From Mycobacterium gallinarum (GTDB taxonomy: Bacteria > Actinomycetota > Actinomycetes > Mycobacteriales > Mycobacteriaceae), in assembly GCF_010726765.1 (NCBI RefSeq), contig NZ_AP022601.1:5580001-5644000 (forward strand): DNA of 64,000 nucleotides, read 5' to 3'. The position numbers were made by a program, and so were the translations under genes. Of this stretch, positions 55,899 through 64,000 are shown piece by piece (positions within the stretch are counted from its first letter, which is position 1; each line of letters begins with the position of its first letter). The notes under the pieces were generated by a model that worked only from the letters and a program-made list of their open reading frames with translations, was not told the DNA's origin and did not search any database.

Positions 55899-56093
55899 TT
55901 ACTCGCAGGCGACACCGTCGCCGTCGCGGTCGAGATGCTCGGCGTAACCGTCCTGGCCCTGCAGGATCGGCGTTACACCAGCCTCGCGCGCCGCGGTGCA
56001 GTTCTTGTAGTAGGTGTCGGCGTGCGCCGCCGAAGCAGCGCCGACGGCAGCTGCCGCGGCAACCAGTGCTGCGGCGATGAAAGTGCGAAACAT
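55899..56093 (-). CDS. Small secreted Excalibur calcium-binding-domain protein
   Basis: A 64-residue protein with a signal peptide (MFRTFIAAALVAAAAAVGAA, cleavage near AHA-DT) and an Excalibur domain, YYKNCTAAREAG to DRDGDGVACE. The C-terminal DxDxDGxxCE loop is the calcium-binding-like motif, and the two cysteines should be paired. Function is unknown; such domains occur on actinobacterial and firmicute surface proteins. TGGAG lies before the ATG. Confidence 0.85.
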   Translation of the reverse strand: MFRTFIAAALVAAAAAVGAASAAHADTYYKNCTAAREAGVTPILQGQDGYAEHLDRDGDGVACE

Positions 56094-56445
56094 GTTGACT
56101 CCATTGTGATCTTGATATCGGGAGGTTCCACGGCAAACACCAGTGGACCCGCGCAGACGAAGCTACGGCGGCATGGCCGACGGAGAAATCGGGTGTTTCC
56201 CTATGTCTTGTCGGTTGTGGCATCGAGGGTCTGGCCCGCTCGGCGCTTCACCCCAGGTCAGACGCTGCGGTGCCGCCGTCGAAGGCGTTTTGACCTGCGC
56301 GGACGTCCACGGGTAAGCTGCTCCGTTGGCGTGCGATACGCCGGTACCTCGGGTCTACGTCGGTCGCCGAGGATTCCCTGATCGCACACCATGACCGGCC
56401 CCCGGATCGCTCCGGGATCAACCCGATATATGGAGAGGTAGCGCT
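56094..56445 (+). promoter_or_regulatory. rplM upstream region with SigA promoter and structured leader
   Basis: A strong SigA promoter is TTGACC (56290-56295), 18 bases, TAAGCT (56314-56319), with start near 56326 and a leader of about 120 bases. The leader holds small hairpins, GGCGT-GCGAT-ACGCC and CCCGGA-TCGC-TCCGGG (56401-56416), which may control L13/S9 synthesis. The ribosome binding site GGAGAGG is at 56432-56438. The part before 56280 contains no recognisable gene. Confidence 0.6.
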
Positions 56446-56885
56446 GTGTCTACGTACACGCCGAAGGCGGGTGACACCACACGTTCGTGGTACGTCATCG
56501 ACGCCACCGACGTGGTGCTCGGCCGGCTCGCCGTCGCAGCAGCGAATCTGCTGCGTGGCAAGCACAAGCCGACATTCACGCCGAATGTCGACGGTGGCGA
56601 TTTCGTCATCGTCATCAATGCAGACAAGGTCGCCATCAGCGGCGACAAACTCACGAAGAAGTTCGCCTACCGCCACTCGGGTTTTCCCGGCGGTCTGCGG
56701 GCGCGAGCGCTCGGTGACGAGATGCAGAAGCACGCCGACCGCGTCGTCGAAAAGGCGATCCTCGGCATGATTCCGCACACCAAGCTCGGCCATCAGATCC
56801 AGAAGAAGCTGAAGGTGTACGTCGGGCCGGATCATCCGCACGCCGCACAGCAGCCCATTCCGTATGAGATCAAGCAGGTGGCCCA

Positions 56886-56889
<4 letters not shown>
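56446..56889 (+). CDS. rplM: 50S ribosomal protein L13
   Basis: A 147-residue early-assembly protein of the large subunit, starting [20 protein letters not shown] from GTG. It has [21 protein letters not shown] and the signature [26 protein letters not shown] lies upstream. Its stop overlaps the rpsI start in GTGA. Confidence 0.98.
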
Positions 56890-57383
<494 letters not shown>

Positions 57384-57399
57384 TCGAGACCCCTCGGAG

Positions 57400-57429
57400 C
57401 CGCCGGGCACGCAACCGCGTGCCCGGCGG
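57400..57429 (+). terminator. Terminator of rplM-rpsI
   Basis: CCGCCGGGCACGC-AACC-GCGTGCCCGGCGG is a perfect 13-base stem 16 bases after the rpsI stop, followed by TCTTCTGTTC. It also lies just beyond the end of the leftward AIM24 gene and may serve both. Confidence 0.8.
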
Positions 57430-57437
57430 TCTTCTGT

Positions 57438-58187
57438 TCAGCGGCCCAAGAAGTTCCCGAGGATATTGCCGGCGGCGCTGCCTGCCTGCTGCCCTCCGCC
57501 GGTGCCGCCGACGAACCCGCCGGGCGCCTCTTCGGACGGCTGCACGACGACGAAACCCTGACCCGAGAACGACATGGTGAAGCCCTCACCGGTAGTGCGC
57601 CCCATGAATGTGCCGAGGCCGAACTGTTCAGCGCTGTGAAAGCCGGTCTGTAACGAGGTGGACCAGCACACGGCGGCCTGCGGATCGGCGTAGGTCGGCT
57701 GGTCGACGCTCAACACCACAGGGGTGCCCTTGGTGGTGACCGCGATGCGGCCCTGACCGGAGAACACGCAGTTGAACAGTCCGGCGTTCGACAGCATCCC
57801 CGCGCCCTGCACCCGACGGATGTCGTAGGACAGCGACGGCTCGAACGCGAGGACGTTCTTGCCGTTGATCGTCAGCCCGTCGTGCGGGCCCTCGAGATCG
57901 AGGAGATGGATGTCGGAGGCGAGGTCGGCGAGGAAGAGATCGCCGGCGCCTGTGCACTTCATCAGGGGTACCCCCTCGCCCGTCAACTGTTGCTTGACGA
58001 ACTTGCCGATACCGCCCGCGCCCTGGCCCTGAAATTGGATATTGCCTTGGTAGGCAACCATGGCCCCCTGGCGCACCATCATGTCGCCGTTGAGCCCGAT
58101 CTTGAGCATCTTGCTGTTCTGCAACTTCATGCCCGGCTGTTGCATCTGGGCTTCGGCGTTCTGGGGGGAGAACAAATCACTACGCAT
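57438..58187 (-). CDS. AIM24-family protein (TIGR00266-like)
   Basis: A 249-residue protein of the AIM24/TIGR00266 family, beta-rich with repeated short strands. It begins MRSDLFSPQNAEAQ, has the segments GDMMVRQGAMVAYQGNIQFQGQG and LTGEGVPLMKCTGAGDLFLADL, then MGRTTGEGFTMSFSGQGFVVVQPSE. The last 25 residues are Gly/Ala/Gln-rich. Function in bacteria is unknown; it is cytoplasmic by sequence. AGGACATTCC lies before the start. Confidence 0.85.
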   Translation of the reverse strand: MRSDLFSPQNAEAQMQQPGMKLQNSKMLKIGLNGDMMVRQGAMVAYQGNIQFQGQGAGGIGKFVKQQLTGEGVPLMKCTGAGDLFLADLASDIHLLDLEGPHDGLTINGKNVLAFEPSLSYDIRRVQGAGMLSNAGLFNCVFSGQGRIAVTTKGTPVVLSVDQPTYADPQAAVCWSTSLQTGFHSAEQFGLGTFMGRTTGEGFTMSFSGQGFVVVQPSEEAPGGFVGGTGGGQQAGSAAGNILGNFLGR

Positions 58188-58560
58188 GGAATGTCCTTTC
58201 GACGTTGGCGGCGACGTTATCGACTGGCCCGCGGCAGCGCGATGGGGTTCGGATCGAAAATATTTTTGTCGGCGTCAGTAACGATCTTGGGTCGGTCTGC
58301 CGACAGACAAATAGAGCTCTCGCCAGGACTTTGAAGGTAACGTTAATAATAAAATGAGCTAATTAGCTAGTAGACGATAAAATATCTTGGATCAGCTTTT
58401 TTTCTGAAATCTCGTTTAGCTGTCTGCCGATGGTGGAAGTCAGTCCCCGAGGAGCAGAGGCGCAACCCTTTCGCGCTGGGCAGGCAGCTCCTGCCGAGGG
58501 TGGTCACCGAGGCCACGGGGTCGGGGCGGATCACTGCTTCCTTAATGAAAGGAATATTCG
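58188..58560 (+). other. Intergenic region with AT-rich island and structured leader
   Basis: This 373-base gap is divergent from AIM24 and leads to the secreted-protein gene. An AT-rich stretch at about 58340-58430 differs sharply from the surrounding GC content and contains the palindrome AGCTAATTAGCT (58357-58368) and a run of seven T. Before it, GTCTG-CCGA-CAGAC (58295-58308) is an inverted repeat. Downstream, GGCAGG-CAGCT-CCTGCC (58479-58495) and TTCCTT-AATGA-AAGGAA (58538-58554) form hairpins; the second covers the ribosome binding site. No gene is seen. The leader may be a regulatory RNA, of no class I can name. Confidence 0.45.
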
Positions 58561-58950
58561 ATGAATAGCATCATGAAGAGGGCGTCAGCCGGCGCCGTAC
58601 TGGGCGGCTCGCTCTTGTTCACCGCAGGCCTGGGTATGGCGGGTGCCCAACCTCTGAACCTGCAGGACGGGCTCGTCAACGTGGGCGTGGGGGACGTCAC
58701 GATCCTCGAGGACGTGAACGTTGGCGTGGCCGCCACGGTGGCCGCCGCGATCTGCGGCATCAACGTGTCCGATGTGAACGTGCTGGCCACGCAGGTCGAT
58801 GCGGATGGCGGGCAGCAGACTGTCTGCGACGTCCCCGGTGGTGACGTGCTTCTGACGCAGAACGCCGGGACTCCCGGCCAGTCGGGTCAAGCGCCCGGCG
58901 GCGGTCCGGCAACCGCTCCGGGCAATCCCACGCCCGGCGGCAATCGCTAA
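58561..58950 (+). CDS. Small secreted protein of unknown function
   Basis: A 129-residue protein with a signal peptide (MKRASAGAVLGGSLLFTAGLGMAGA, cleavage near AGAQ). The mature part has short Val/Asn/Asp repeats (DGLVNVGVGDVTILEDVNVGVAATVAAAICGINVSDVNVL) and two cysteines that could pair. A Gly/Pro/Asn-rich tail follows (GQSGQAPGGGPATAPGNP). The repeats look beta-forming, as in small surface proteins, but I cannot assign a family. AAAGGAA is the ribosome binding site and is sequestered in a hairpin. A terminator follows the gene. Confidence 0.8.
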   Translation: MNSIMKRASAGAVLGGSLLFTAGLGMAGAQPLNLQDGLVNVGVGDVTILEDVNVGVAATVAAAICGINVSDVNVLATQVDADGGQQTVCDVPGGDVLLTQNAGTPGQSGQAPGGGPATAPGNPTPGGNR

Positions 58951-58970
58951 CCGGTAAGTAAATCGAGGCC

Positions 58971-59005
58971 CTCACCGCCCGTATCCTCCGGATGCGGGCG
59001 GTGAG
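58971..59005 (+). terminator. Terminator of the secreted-protein gene
   Basis: CTCACCGCCCG (58971-58981) pairs with CGGGCGGTGAG (58995-59005). An inner ATCC-TCC-GGAT extends the stem to 16 base pairs with one G-U pair and a three-base loop. It begins 21 bases after the stop; the following sequence is CGCGTTTGGG. Confidence 0.7.
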
Positions 59006-59092
59006 TCGCGTTTGGGTACCAATTCGATGGAGGCACGCCGCTCGACGGCGTTCGTTGGCTCTTTGGACGTCACTTATGAGAAGTTTGTCCGC

Positions 59093-60430
59093 ATGGGTCG
59101 ACTGTTCGGCACCGACGGGGTGCGCGGCGTCGCCAACCAGGATCTGACCGCTGAGCTGGCAATGGCTCTTGGTTCGGCGGCGGCCCGACGGCTTGGCAGC
59201 GTCGGTGGCCACGCGCGTCGCGTGGCCGTGGTCGGTCGCGATCCCAGGGCCAGCGGCGAGATGCTCGAAGCGGCGGTGATCGCAGGAATCACCAGCGAGG
59301 GCGTGGATGCGCTGCGGGTCGGGGTGCTGCCGACCCCGGCGGTGGCTTATCTCGCGGGGGCGTACGACGCCGACTTCGGCGTGATGATCAGCGCGTCGCA
59401 CAACCCCATGCCGGACAACGGCATCAAGATCTTCGGACCGGGTGGCCACAAGCTGGACGACGCGGCCGAGGATCGCATCGAGGAGCTGGTCCACCAGGGA
59501 CCCGGACGCCGTCCGACCGGAGCTGGCATCGGACGCGTGGTTGACGCCGAGGATGCGCTGGACCGTTATCTGCGCCACATCGGAAAGGCAGTGACGACGC
59601 GCCTCGACGGGCTGACCGTCGTCGTCGACTGCGCGCACGGAGCCGCATCGGCATCCGCACCACGCGCGTACCGCGCCGCGGGCGCCAACGTAATCGCCAT
59701 CAATGCGGAACCCAACGGGCTGAACATCAACGACGGGTGCGGCTCCACACACATGGAGGCGTTGCAGGCCGCGGTGGTGGCTCATGGTGCCGATCTCGGC
59801 CTCGCGCACGATGGAGATGCCGACCGCTGCCTGGCCGTGGACTCGAATGGTCAAACTGTCGACGGTGACGCGATCATGGTGATTCTGGCGCTCGCGATGC
59901 AGGAGGCGGGCGAGCTCGCATCCAACACGTTGGTCGCCACAGTCATGAGCAATCTGGGTCTGCACCTGGCAATGCGCGCGGCCTCCATCGAGGTGCGTAC
60001 GACCGGTGTCGGCGACCGCTACGTCCTCGAAGAACTGCGCGCGGGCGAGTATTCGCTCGGCGGTGAGCAATCGGGTCACATCGTCATGCCGGCGTTCGGC
60101 ACCACGGGGGACGGCATCCTCACCGGTCTTTGCCTGATGGCACGGATGGCGCACACCCGCTCATCCCTGGCCGCACTTGCCGCGCCGATGCAGACGATGC
60201 CGCAGGTCCTCATCAACGTCGCGGTCGCGGACAAGGCGACGGTCGCCGAAGCGCCGTCGGTGCGCACCGCGGTCGCCGAGGCCGAACGCGCGCTTGGCGA
60301 TTCCGGTCGAATCCTGTTGCGCCCCTCCGGAACTGAACAGGTTGTCCGCGTCATGGTCGAGGCCGCCGACGAGGACACCGCACGTCAACTAGCCGTCCGA
60401 GTTGCGGAATCGGTCAGCGAACAGCGCTGA
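59093..60430 (+). CDS. glmM: Phosphoglucosamine mutase
   Basis: GlmM converts glucosamine-6-phosphate to glucosamine-1-phosphate for UDP-GlcNAc and peptidoglycan. The 445-residue protein begins [19 protein letters not shown]. The phosphoserine is Ser102 in [13 protein letters not shown], the Mg loop is DGDADRC, the sugar-binding loop GGEQSGHI, and the phosphate-binding end [18 protein letters not shown] at 59093 is chosen; an upstream frame extension does not match the family. Confidence 0.96.
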   Translation: MGRLFGTDGVRGVANQDLTAELAMALGSAAARRLGSVGGHARRVAVVGRDPRASGEMLEAAVIAGITSEGVDALRVGVLPTPAVAYLAGAYDADFGVMISASHNPMPDNGIKIFGPGGHKLDDAAEDRIEELVHQGPGRRPTGAGIGRVVDAEDALDRYLRHIGKAVTTRLDGLTVVVDCAHGAASASAPRAYRAAGANVIAINAEPNGLNINDGCGSTHMEALQAAVVAHGADLGLAHDGDADRCLAVDSNGQTVDGDAIMVILALAMQEAGELASNTLVATVMSNLGLHLAMRAASIEVRTTGVGDRYVLEELRAGEYSLGGEQSGHIVMPAFGTTGDGILTGLCLMARMAHTRSSLAALAAPMQTMPQVLINVAVADKATVAEAPSVRTAVAEAERALGDSGRILLRPSGTEQVVRVMVEAADEDTARQLAVRVAESVSEQR

Positions 60431-60438
60431 AATCCGCG

Positions 60439-60465
60439 GGAACCTGTAAGGCCTGCTCCGCGTCC
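60439..60465 (+). promoter_or_regulatory. SigM-like promoter of the EspC-like gene
   Basis: GGAAC at 60439-60443 and CGTCC at 60461-60465 are 17 bases apart, as at eccC4. The start would be near 60472, three bases before the ATG at 60475. It lies in the 44-base gap after glmM. Confidence 0.55.
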
Positions 60466-60474
60466 TAGCTCTAC

Positions 60475-60780
60475 ATGGGAGAACGAGACGTTGCGCGTGT
60501 CGACGTCGCAGCACTGCTGAGAATCGCCGACGAGTATCAGTCGGTAGCCGATGCCGTCGACGCCGTCGTCCGCAACCGGCTCGCCGGGTTGCAGTTCGGC
60601 GGCGCCGCCGCGGGCCGGATGCACGTCGCGCGCGGTGAGGCGGTGCGAATTGCCGTCGACGGTGTAGGCGACCGACTGCGGGAGTGGTCGAGGGCGTCAG
60701 CGGAGATCGCGGCGACGTTGCGTACCACCGCGCATCGATATGACGAAGCCGATAGCCGCGCCGGGCGCATGGTGGGCTGA
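60475..60780 (+). CDS. EspC/DUF2580-like ESX-associated protein (Rv3440c-like)
   Basis: A 101-residue helical protein. It resembles the EspC-type (DUF2580) family of ESX-associated proteins: VDVAALLRIADEYQSVADAVDAVV for helix one, then a Gly/Ala turn GLQFGGAAAGR and a long second helix GVGDRLREWSRASAEIAATLRTTAHRYDEADSR. The position after glmM matches Rv3440c. It lacks a signal peptide, as expected for an ESX substrate. A SigM-like promoter lies just upstream. Confidence 0.72.
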   Translation: MGERDVARVDVAALLRIADEYQSVADAVDAVVRNRLAGLQFGGAAAGRMHVARGEAVRIAVDGVGDRLREWSRASAEIAATLRTTAHRYDEADSRAGRMVG

Positions 60781-60781
60781 G

Positions 60782-62155
60782 ATGTTCGACGCTGCTTCAC
60801 GATTGGCCGATGGACGGCCCGCCGCGGGCATCATCCAGGACTACGTGTGGGCCTGCCATCTGCTCGGATACCAGGATCCGGAACTGACGCTGCACGCATC
60901 GCAGGTGCGCGATTGGTACGGGAGTGAGGACGGAATCGACCTGCAGGCGCTGGACTCCGATTGTGAGGCGCTGCGGGCAGCTGCGGCTGCGGCTGAGGGA
61001 GCGCTCGCCCGTCAGCGCGCGCAGCTCGCGTCGATGGCGGTCGCGTGGGACGGCGTTGGTGCGCAGTCGTCCGGGGATTTTCTGCGTCGCCACGGGGAGG
61101 CATCGGCGGCTGTAGTGGCGGCAGTGCGGACCGCCGCGGAGTCGCTGGCATCGCTGCGGGATCGGTTGTGGTACAGCGTCGACGGGAAAGTCGCAGCGAC
61201 GATGGCAGCCGAGAGGCGGGGCGCGGGGCCCGATTGGCAGGCCGCAGCGCAGACGGTCACGACCGGCGCGGGTGATCGCGCCAGCGCCAGTGAGTTGGTC
61301 GATCAAGAGGTCAGGCCGTTTGTTGTCAACGACATTCGCTCCGAATGGTTGACGGCGATGCGCTCCGCGATGGCTGCCGTGACGGAGGCCTACGACGCCG
61401 CCGCTGCTGAACTCGCGTCCGAGGTGGCCATCGCGTTCGACGTCCCCGGTCAGCTCGGCCCGTCGTGGTCACCACCCTCGGGCGACGAGGCCGTGACCGT
61501 CCCTGCGGGCACGGGTTCGGTTGCGGGGTCGATTGCGGCTGCGCCAATTGGCGCCGCCGCGCCCGCGGGTGGGCCCGCGGCGTGGTCCGCTGCGCCCGCG
61601 GCGGTGCCCCCCGCACCGATTCCGGCGCCCCCTCCGCCCGCAGAGCCAGTGGCGCCCGCAGGGCCGGCGGCGCCCACGGCTCCGGTTGAACCTGCCGCCG
61701 CGATGCCGTCGATACCGTCGATGGGTGGAGGGATGCCCGATATCGGCAGCGGATTGTCGGGATTCGGTGGACAACTCGGCGAGTTGCTCGGCGGTTTGGT
61801 GGGCACGTCGCAAGACGCGCTCTCTGATCTGCCCGGGTCCGACGAGCTGGACAAGCCCGACGATTTCGATCCGCTCGAAGACGACGAAGACGAAGACGAA
61901 GACGAATCCGAAGATGCTGACGAGGAACACGATGAGGAATCCACGACTGAGGAGCCCGAGGCGGAGCCTGCCGTAACCGACGCCTCAGATGAGGTTATCG
62001 AAGGACCGCCCGCCGAACCGCTTGCCGCCGAGGCTGAGCCGGTCCCACCACCCACGCCCGTCCCGCCTCCGATAGAGCCCCTTGCCGCGCCCGAGTCTGC
62101 AGCGGGTACGCCGTGCGAGATCGCGGCCGATGAACTGCCACAGGTGGGCGAATGA
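60782..62155 (+). CDS. Ala/Pro-rich protein with acidic tail (Rv3439c-like), possible ESX-4 substrate
   Basis: A 457-residue protein. Residues 1-230 are helical and Trp/Ala-containing (MFDAASRLADGRPAAGIIQDYVWACHLLGY; EDGIDLQALDSDCEALRAAAAA; WDGVGAQSSGDFLRRHGEAS), resembling EspE/EspK-type or PPE-like helical bundles, with a WDG turn. Then come a Pro/Ala/Val linker, a Gly-rich segment and a very acidic tract of Asp/Glu at about residues 360-390. The ATG at 60782 immediately follows the stop of the EspC-like gene; an earlier ATG at 60740 overlaps that gene. The position matches Rv3439c. Function is unknown. Confidence 0.7.
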   Translation: MFDAASRLADGRPAAGIIQDYVWACHLLGYQDPELTLHASQVRDWYGSEDGIDLQALDSDCEALRAAAAAAEGALARQRAQLASMAVAWDGVGAQSSGDFLRRHGEASAAVVAAVRTAAESLASLRDRLWYSVDGKVAATMAAERRGAGPDWQAAAQTVTTGAGDRASASELVDQEVRPFVVNDIRSEWLTAMRSAMAAVTEAYDAAAAELASEVAIAFDVPGQLGPSWSPPSGDEAVTVPAGTGSVAGSIAAAPIGAAAPAGGPAAWSAAPAAVPPAPIPAPPPPAEPVAPAGPAAPTAPVEPAAAMPSIPSMGGGMPDIGSGLSGFGGQLGELLGGLVGTSQDALSDLPGSDELDKPDDFDPLEDDEDEDEDESEDADEEHDEESTTEEPEAEPAVTDASDEVIEGPPAEPLAAEAEPVPPPTPVPPPIEPLAAPESAAGTPCEIAADELPQVGE

Positions 62156-62194
62156 CTCTGAATTGGCATAGAACTCGGGAGTAACGTTCGCTTG

Positions 62195-62755
62195 GTGAAG
62201 TTGCGGGCGCGTGAGCTGCTGGTCCTGTTCTTGGTGGGGGCGGCCGCGTCGCTGGTCGGCGATCACAGCCACGTCGTCACCGGCACCACGGAGTACCTCA
62301 CGGACGCAGTGCCGTTCGTGTGGAGCAGCCCGATCTGGTTCCCGGTCATGGTCGGGGCCGCGACGGTGGCCCTGGCCGAATTGCGGCTGCACTTGCCTGA
62401 ACCGCGTACCACGGTCATCGCGCGGCAAGGGCTTGCAGGAATCGCCGCGGTTCTCGGTGCCTACGTCACGACAGCACTGGTGCACAGTGCGCCACCCGTA
62501 CCCAGTACTACTCTCATCGTCGCAATGGCAGTGATCACCTGGTGCGCACTGGGAGACCGGCCGTCAGTGGTGTGCGGGTTACTCGCAGCGGTCATCGGAC
62601 CCATCGTCGAAATCGTGCTCGTCAAGTTTGGCGTGTTCGCATACAACGACGAGTGTGACCAACTGTTCGGTGTCGGGCCATGGCTTGTCCCACTGTATTT
62701 CGCGTTCGGTGTGGTCGTCGCGATGCTGGGTGAGATCGCCGCCAAGGACCGTTAG
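62195..62755 (+). CDS. Membrane protein of unknown function
   Basis: A 186-residue protein with about five hydrophobic segments: LLVLFLVGAAASLVG, PVMVGAATVALAELRL, GLAGIAAVLGAYVTTALV, TTLIVAMAVITWCALG and LYFAFGVVVAMLGEI. Charged residues are few. No family was recognised. The GTG at 62195 is chosen; a TTG one codon earlier is possible. It ends four bases into the convergent HNH gene and lies 36 bases after the acidic-tail gene. Confidence 0.65.
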   Translation: MKLRARELLVLFLVGAAASLVGDHSHVVTGTTEYLTDAVPFVWSSPIWFPVMVGAATVALAELRLHLPEPRTTVIARQGLAGIAAVLGAYVTTALVHSAPPVPSTTLIVAMAVITWCALGDRPSVVCGLLAAVIGPIVEIVLVKFGVFAYNDECDQLFGVGPWLVPLYFAFGVVVAMLGEIAAKDR

Positions 62756-64000
62756 AACGGTGGCGGGTCCGAGTTTTGTTCGCGTTCGGCTTTGATGCGG
62801 GCTTCGCGGTCTTGGGTGCGGGTGCGTTTACGTTGGGGCATCATCAACCCCCGGTCGGTACTGAACGTCTGCGGCTTCAGTGGGGGTGGCAGGCCCCCGG
62901 TGGTGGTGTCCCAGTCGGGGAAGTAAACCCGTGATCCCGGATGAGTCGTGTAGGTGTGTCCGGTCGGCGAGGTCCACACCGCGCCACCATCGGGTCGCAG
63001 TGTCAGCTCCCAATCCCCGGTCCAAAAAGTCTTGAGCAAGTGATGTTTTCGGCACAGACACGCCAGATTCGACGCATGCGTGGCCCCCAGCGGGTAGGGG
63101 ATCACATGATCGATATCGCAGAACTCCGCCGCCGTGGTGCAGCCGGGAAACCGGCACGTCAGATCCCGCGCCCGCACAAACCGCGCCAGCTTCGCCGACG
63201 GCCGATACCCCGACTCGGGCTCGCCGGCCGGGGTGCACAAGGGCTGTAGTTTGGCGCCGTTGCGCAGCAACTCCGCCAACAGCGGAGTCGGCAGCACCTC
63301 GGTCCCCGACAACAATGCGGTGCCAGAGGATTTGGGCCTTGCCGGGGCTGGGGTCTGCGGCCCCGGAGTAGAAGATGCAGTGGTGGCAGGCACGTCACCT
63401 TTCAGCCCGTCCACCGTGGATTGGTCGGTGTAGACGGTGACGACCACCGACGACTTCGGCGCCGGCTGGCCCGCCCGCGCCTCACAGGTCGGGGATTCAC
63501 ACGCACACCGCAGATGATCATTACCGTGGCTCCACGCCCCGATCGCATCGGCGCGACGCTCACCGGCCGAGCGGGGATCGTTGGGACACACCGTGGCCGC
63601 CATCGCCGCGATCTTCTTCTTCAACACCGCCGCATCCGCGGCGGTCAACCGGCCCCACACCGATGTCGTGCCCGCCTCATCCTCGAGGTCACCGACCACG
63701 AAGTCGCGGCTCCGCGCGACGGTCTTGACCACCATCAGCGCCGACTCATCGAACTCCAACACCAACCCATCCACCGCCGCGATCAACTTGTCCTCGCCCA
63801 ACGGACCCCACCTGCCAGCCCGCTCCGCGATCGCACGATCAATGACCGCCCATATCGCGTCGTCGGTGATGAACTGCGTGCGCCAGGTGATCGCCCCCAC
63901 CACCCGCGCACTCACCTCGCCACGAGCGAACATCGCGGCCACGGCAGGCAGACGATCCCGCAACGCCACCGCGATGCGCATCTGACCTGAGGCCTTGCGC
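62752..64000 (-). CDS. DUF222 (13E12-type) HNH endonuclease-domain protein, 5' end outside window
   Basis: A DUF222-HNH protein whose N terminus lies beyond the right edge: the frame stays open to base 64000 and the residues before the first Met (RKASGQMRIAVALRDRLP) belong to the family. The DUF222 region covers most of the visible part. The C-terminal HNH nuclease reads CRFPGCTTAAEFCDIDHVIPYP and CLCRKHHLLKTF, with zinc cysteines and catalytic His. The extreme C terminus is basic. These 13E12-repeat proteins are multicopy in mycobacteria and of unknown role. At least 415 codons are visible. Confidence 0.85.
   Translation of the reverse strand, partial: RKASGQMRIAVALRDRLPAVAAMFARGEVSARVVGAITWRTQFITDDAIWAVIDRAIAERAGRWGPLGEDKLIAAVDGLVLEFDESALMVVKTVARSRDFVVGDLEDEAGTTSVWGRLTAADAAVLKKKIAAMAATVCPNDPRSAGERRADAIGAWSHGNDHLRCACESPTCEARAGQPAPKSSVVVTVYTDQSTVDGLKGDVPATTASSTPGPQTPAPARPKSSGTALLSGTEVLPTPLLAELLRNGAKLQPLCTPAGEPESGYRPSAKLARFVRARDLTCRFPGCTTAAEFCDIDHVIPYPLGATHASNLACLCRKHHLLKTFWTGDWELTLRPDGGAVWTSPTGHTYTTHPGSRVYFPDWDTTTGGLPPPLKPQTFSTDRGLMMPQRKRTRTQDREARIKAEREQNSDPPPF

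Noticed and set aside
58330..58430. The AT-rich island as a replication origin.
   Set aside because: No DnaA boxes (TTGTCCACA-like) or dnaA/dnaN/recF genes are nearby.
58441..58560. The leader of the secreted protein as a ydaO (c-di-AMP), cobalamin or SAM-IV riboswitch.
   Set aside because: The hairpins are present but none of the conserved core sequences of these classes could be matched by eye.

Overview
The window is high-GC mycobacterial chromosome, most likely a fast-growing Mycolicibacterium. Evidence: an ESX-4 type VII secretion locus, SigL/RslA, tandem cutinases, F420-dependent LLM oxidoreductases, mmsA-fadE9-mmsB, a TIGR00027 methyltransferase family, a DUF222/13E12-type HNH protein, GTG starts and near-leaderless promoters. 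Gene density is high and gene pairs often overlap by 1-4 bases. No rRNA, tRNA, CRISPR or insertion sequence was seen.

Layout. 1-1227: two tandem methyltransferases, the first cut by the window edge. 1512-5534: secY-adk-map-sigL-rslA. 5583-10012: a four-gene operon (ThDP enzyme, SRPBCC protein, KAS-III-like enzyme, PLP aminotransferase) directly behind a perfect SigL-type promoter. 10022-13780: VOC protein, MarR regulator, GAF kinase/NarL-type regulator and a HAD protein. 13878-16328: two serine hydrolases. 16319-19930: valine degradation operon. 20009-23990: rmlB-rmlC, a TIGR03086 protein and two LLM oxidoreductases. 24019-27733: a cyclic-nucleotide-domain kinase, a response-regulator/thioredoxin-reductase-like fusion and a divergent ferredoxin behind two DosR-like boxes. 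28046-32762: infA-rpmJ-rpsM-rpsK-rpsD-rpoA-rplQ-truA. 32759-34941: three cutinases. 35015-46089: a probable accessory block with an EamA transporter, a CGNR regulator, a giant cyclase/ATPase and a divergent cluster around a polyprenyl synthetase. 46143-55777: ESX-4 (eccB4, mycP4, eccD4, eccC4, accessory protein, esxU, esxT). 55899-58950: Excalibur protein, rplM-rpsI, AIM24 protein and a small secreted protein. 59093-62155: glmM and an EspC-like/acidic proline-rich pair. 62195-64000: a membrane protein and a truncated DUF222-HNH gene.

How the parts connect. Three regulatory themes can be read from the DNA. SigL-type promoters (TGAACC-N16-CGT) precede both sigL-rslA and the four-gene biosynthetic operon, linking that pathway to the SigL response. 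SigM-type promoters (GGAAC-N17-CGTC) precede eccC4, esxU-esxT and the EspC-like gene beyond glmM, suggesting one ESX-4 regulon that includes the EspC-like/acidic pair. Two DosR-like boxes precede the ferredoxin, suggesting hypoxia control. The most novel-looking content is the SigL-driven operon and the 39901-46089 divergent cluster, in which two otherwise unrecognised proteins share a C-terminal beta-rich motif and sit with an isoprenyl diphosphate synthase and a large FAD oxidoreductase.
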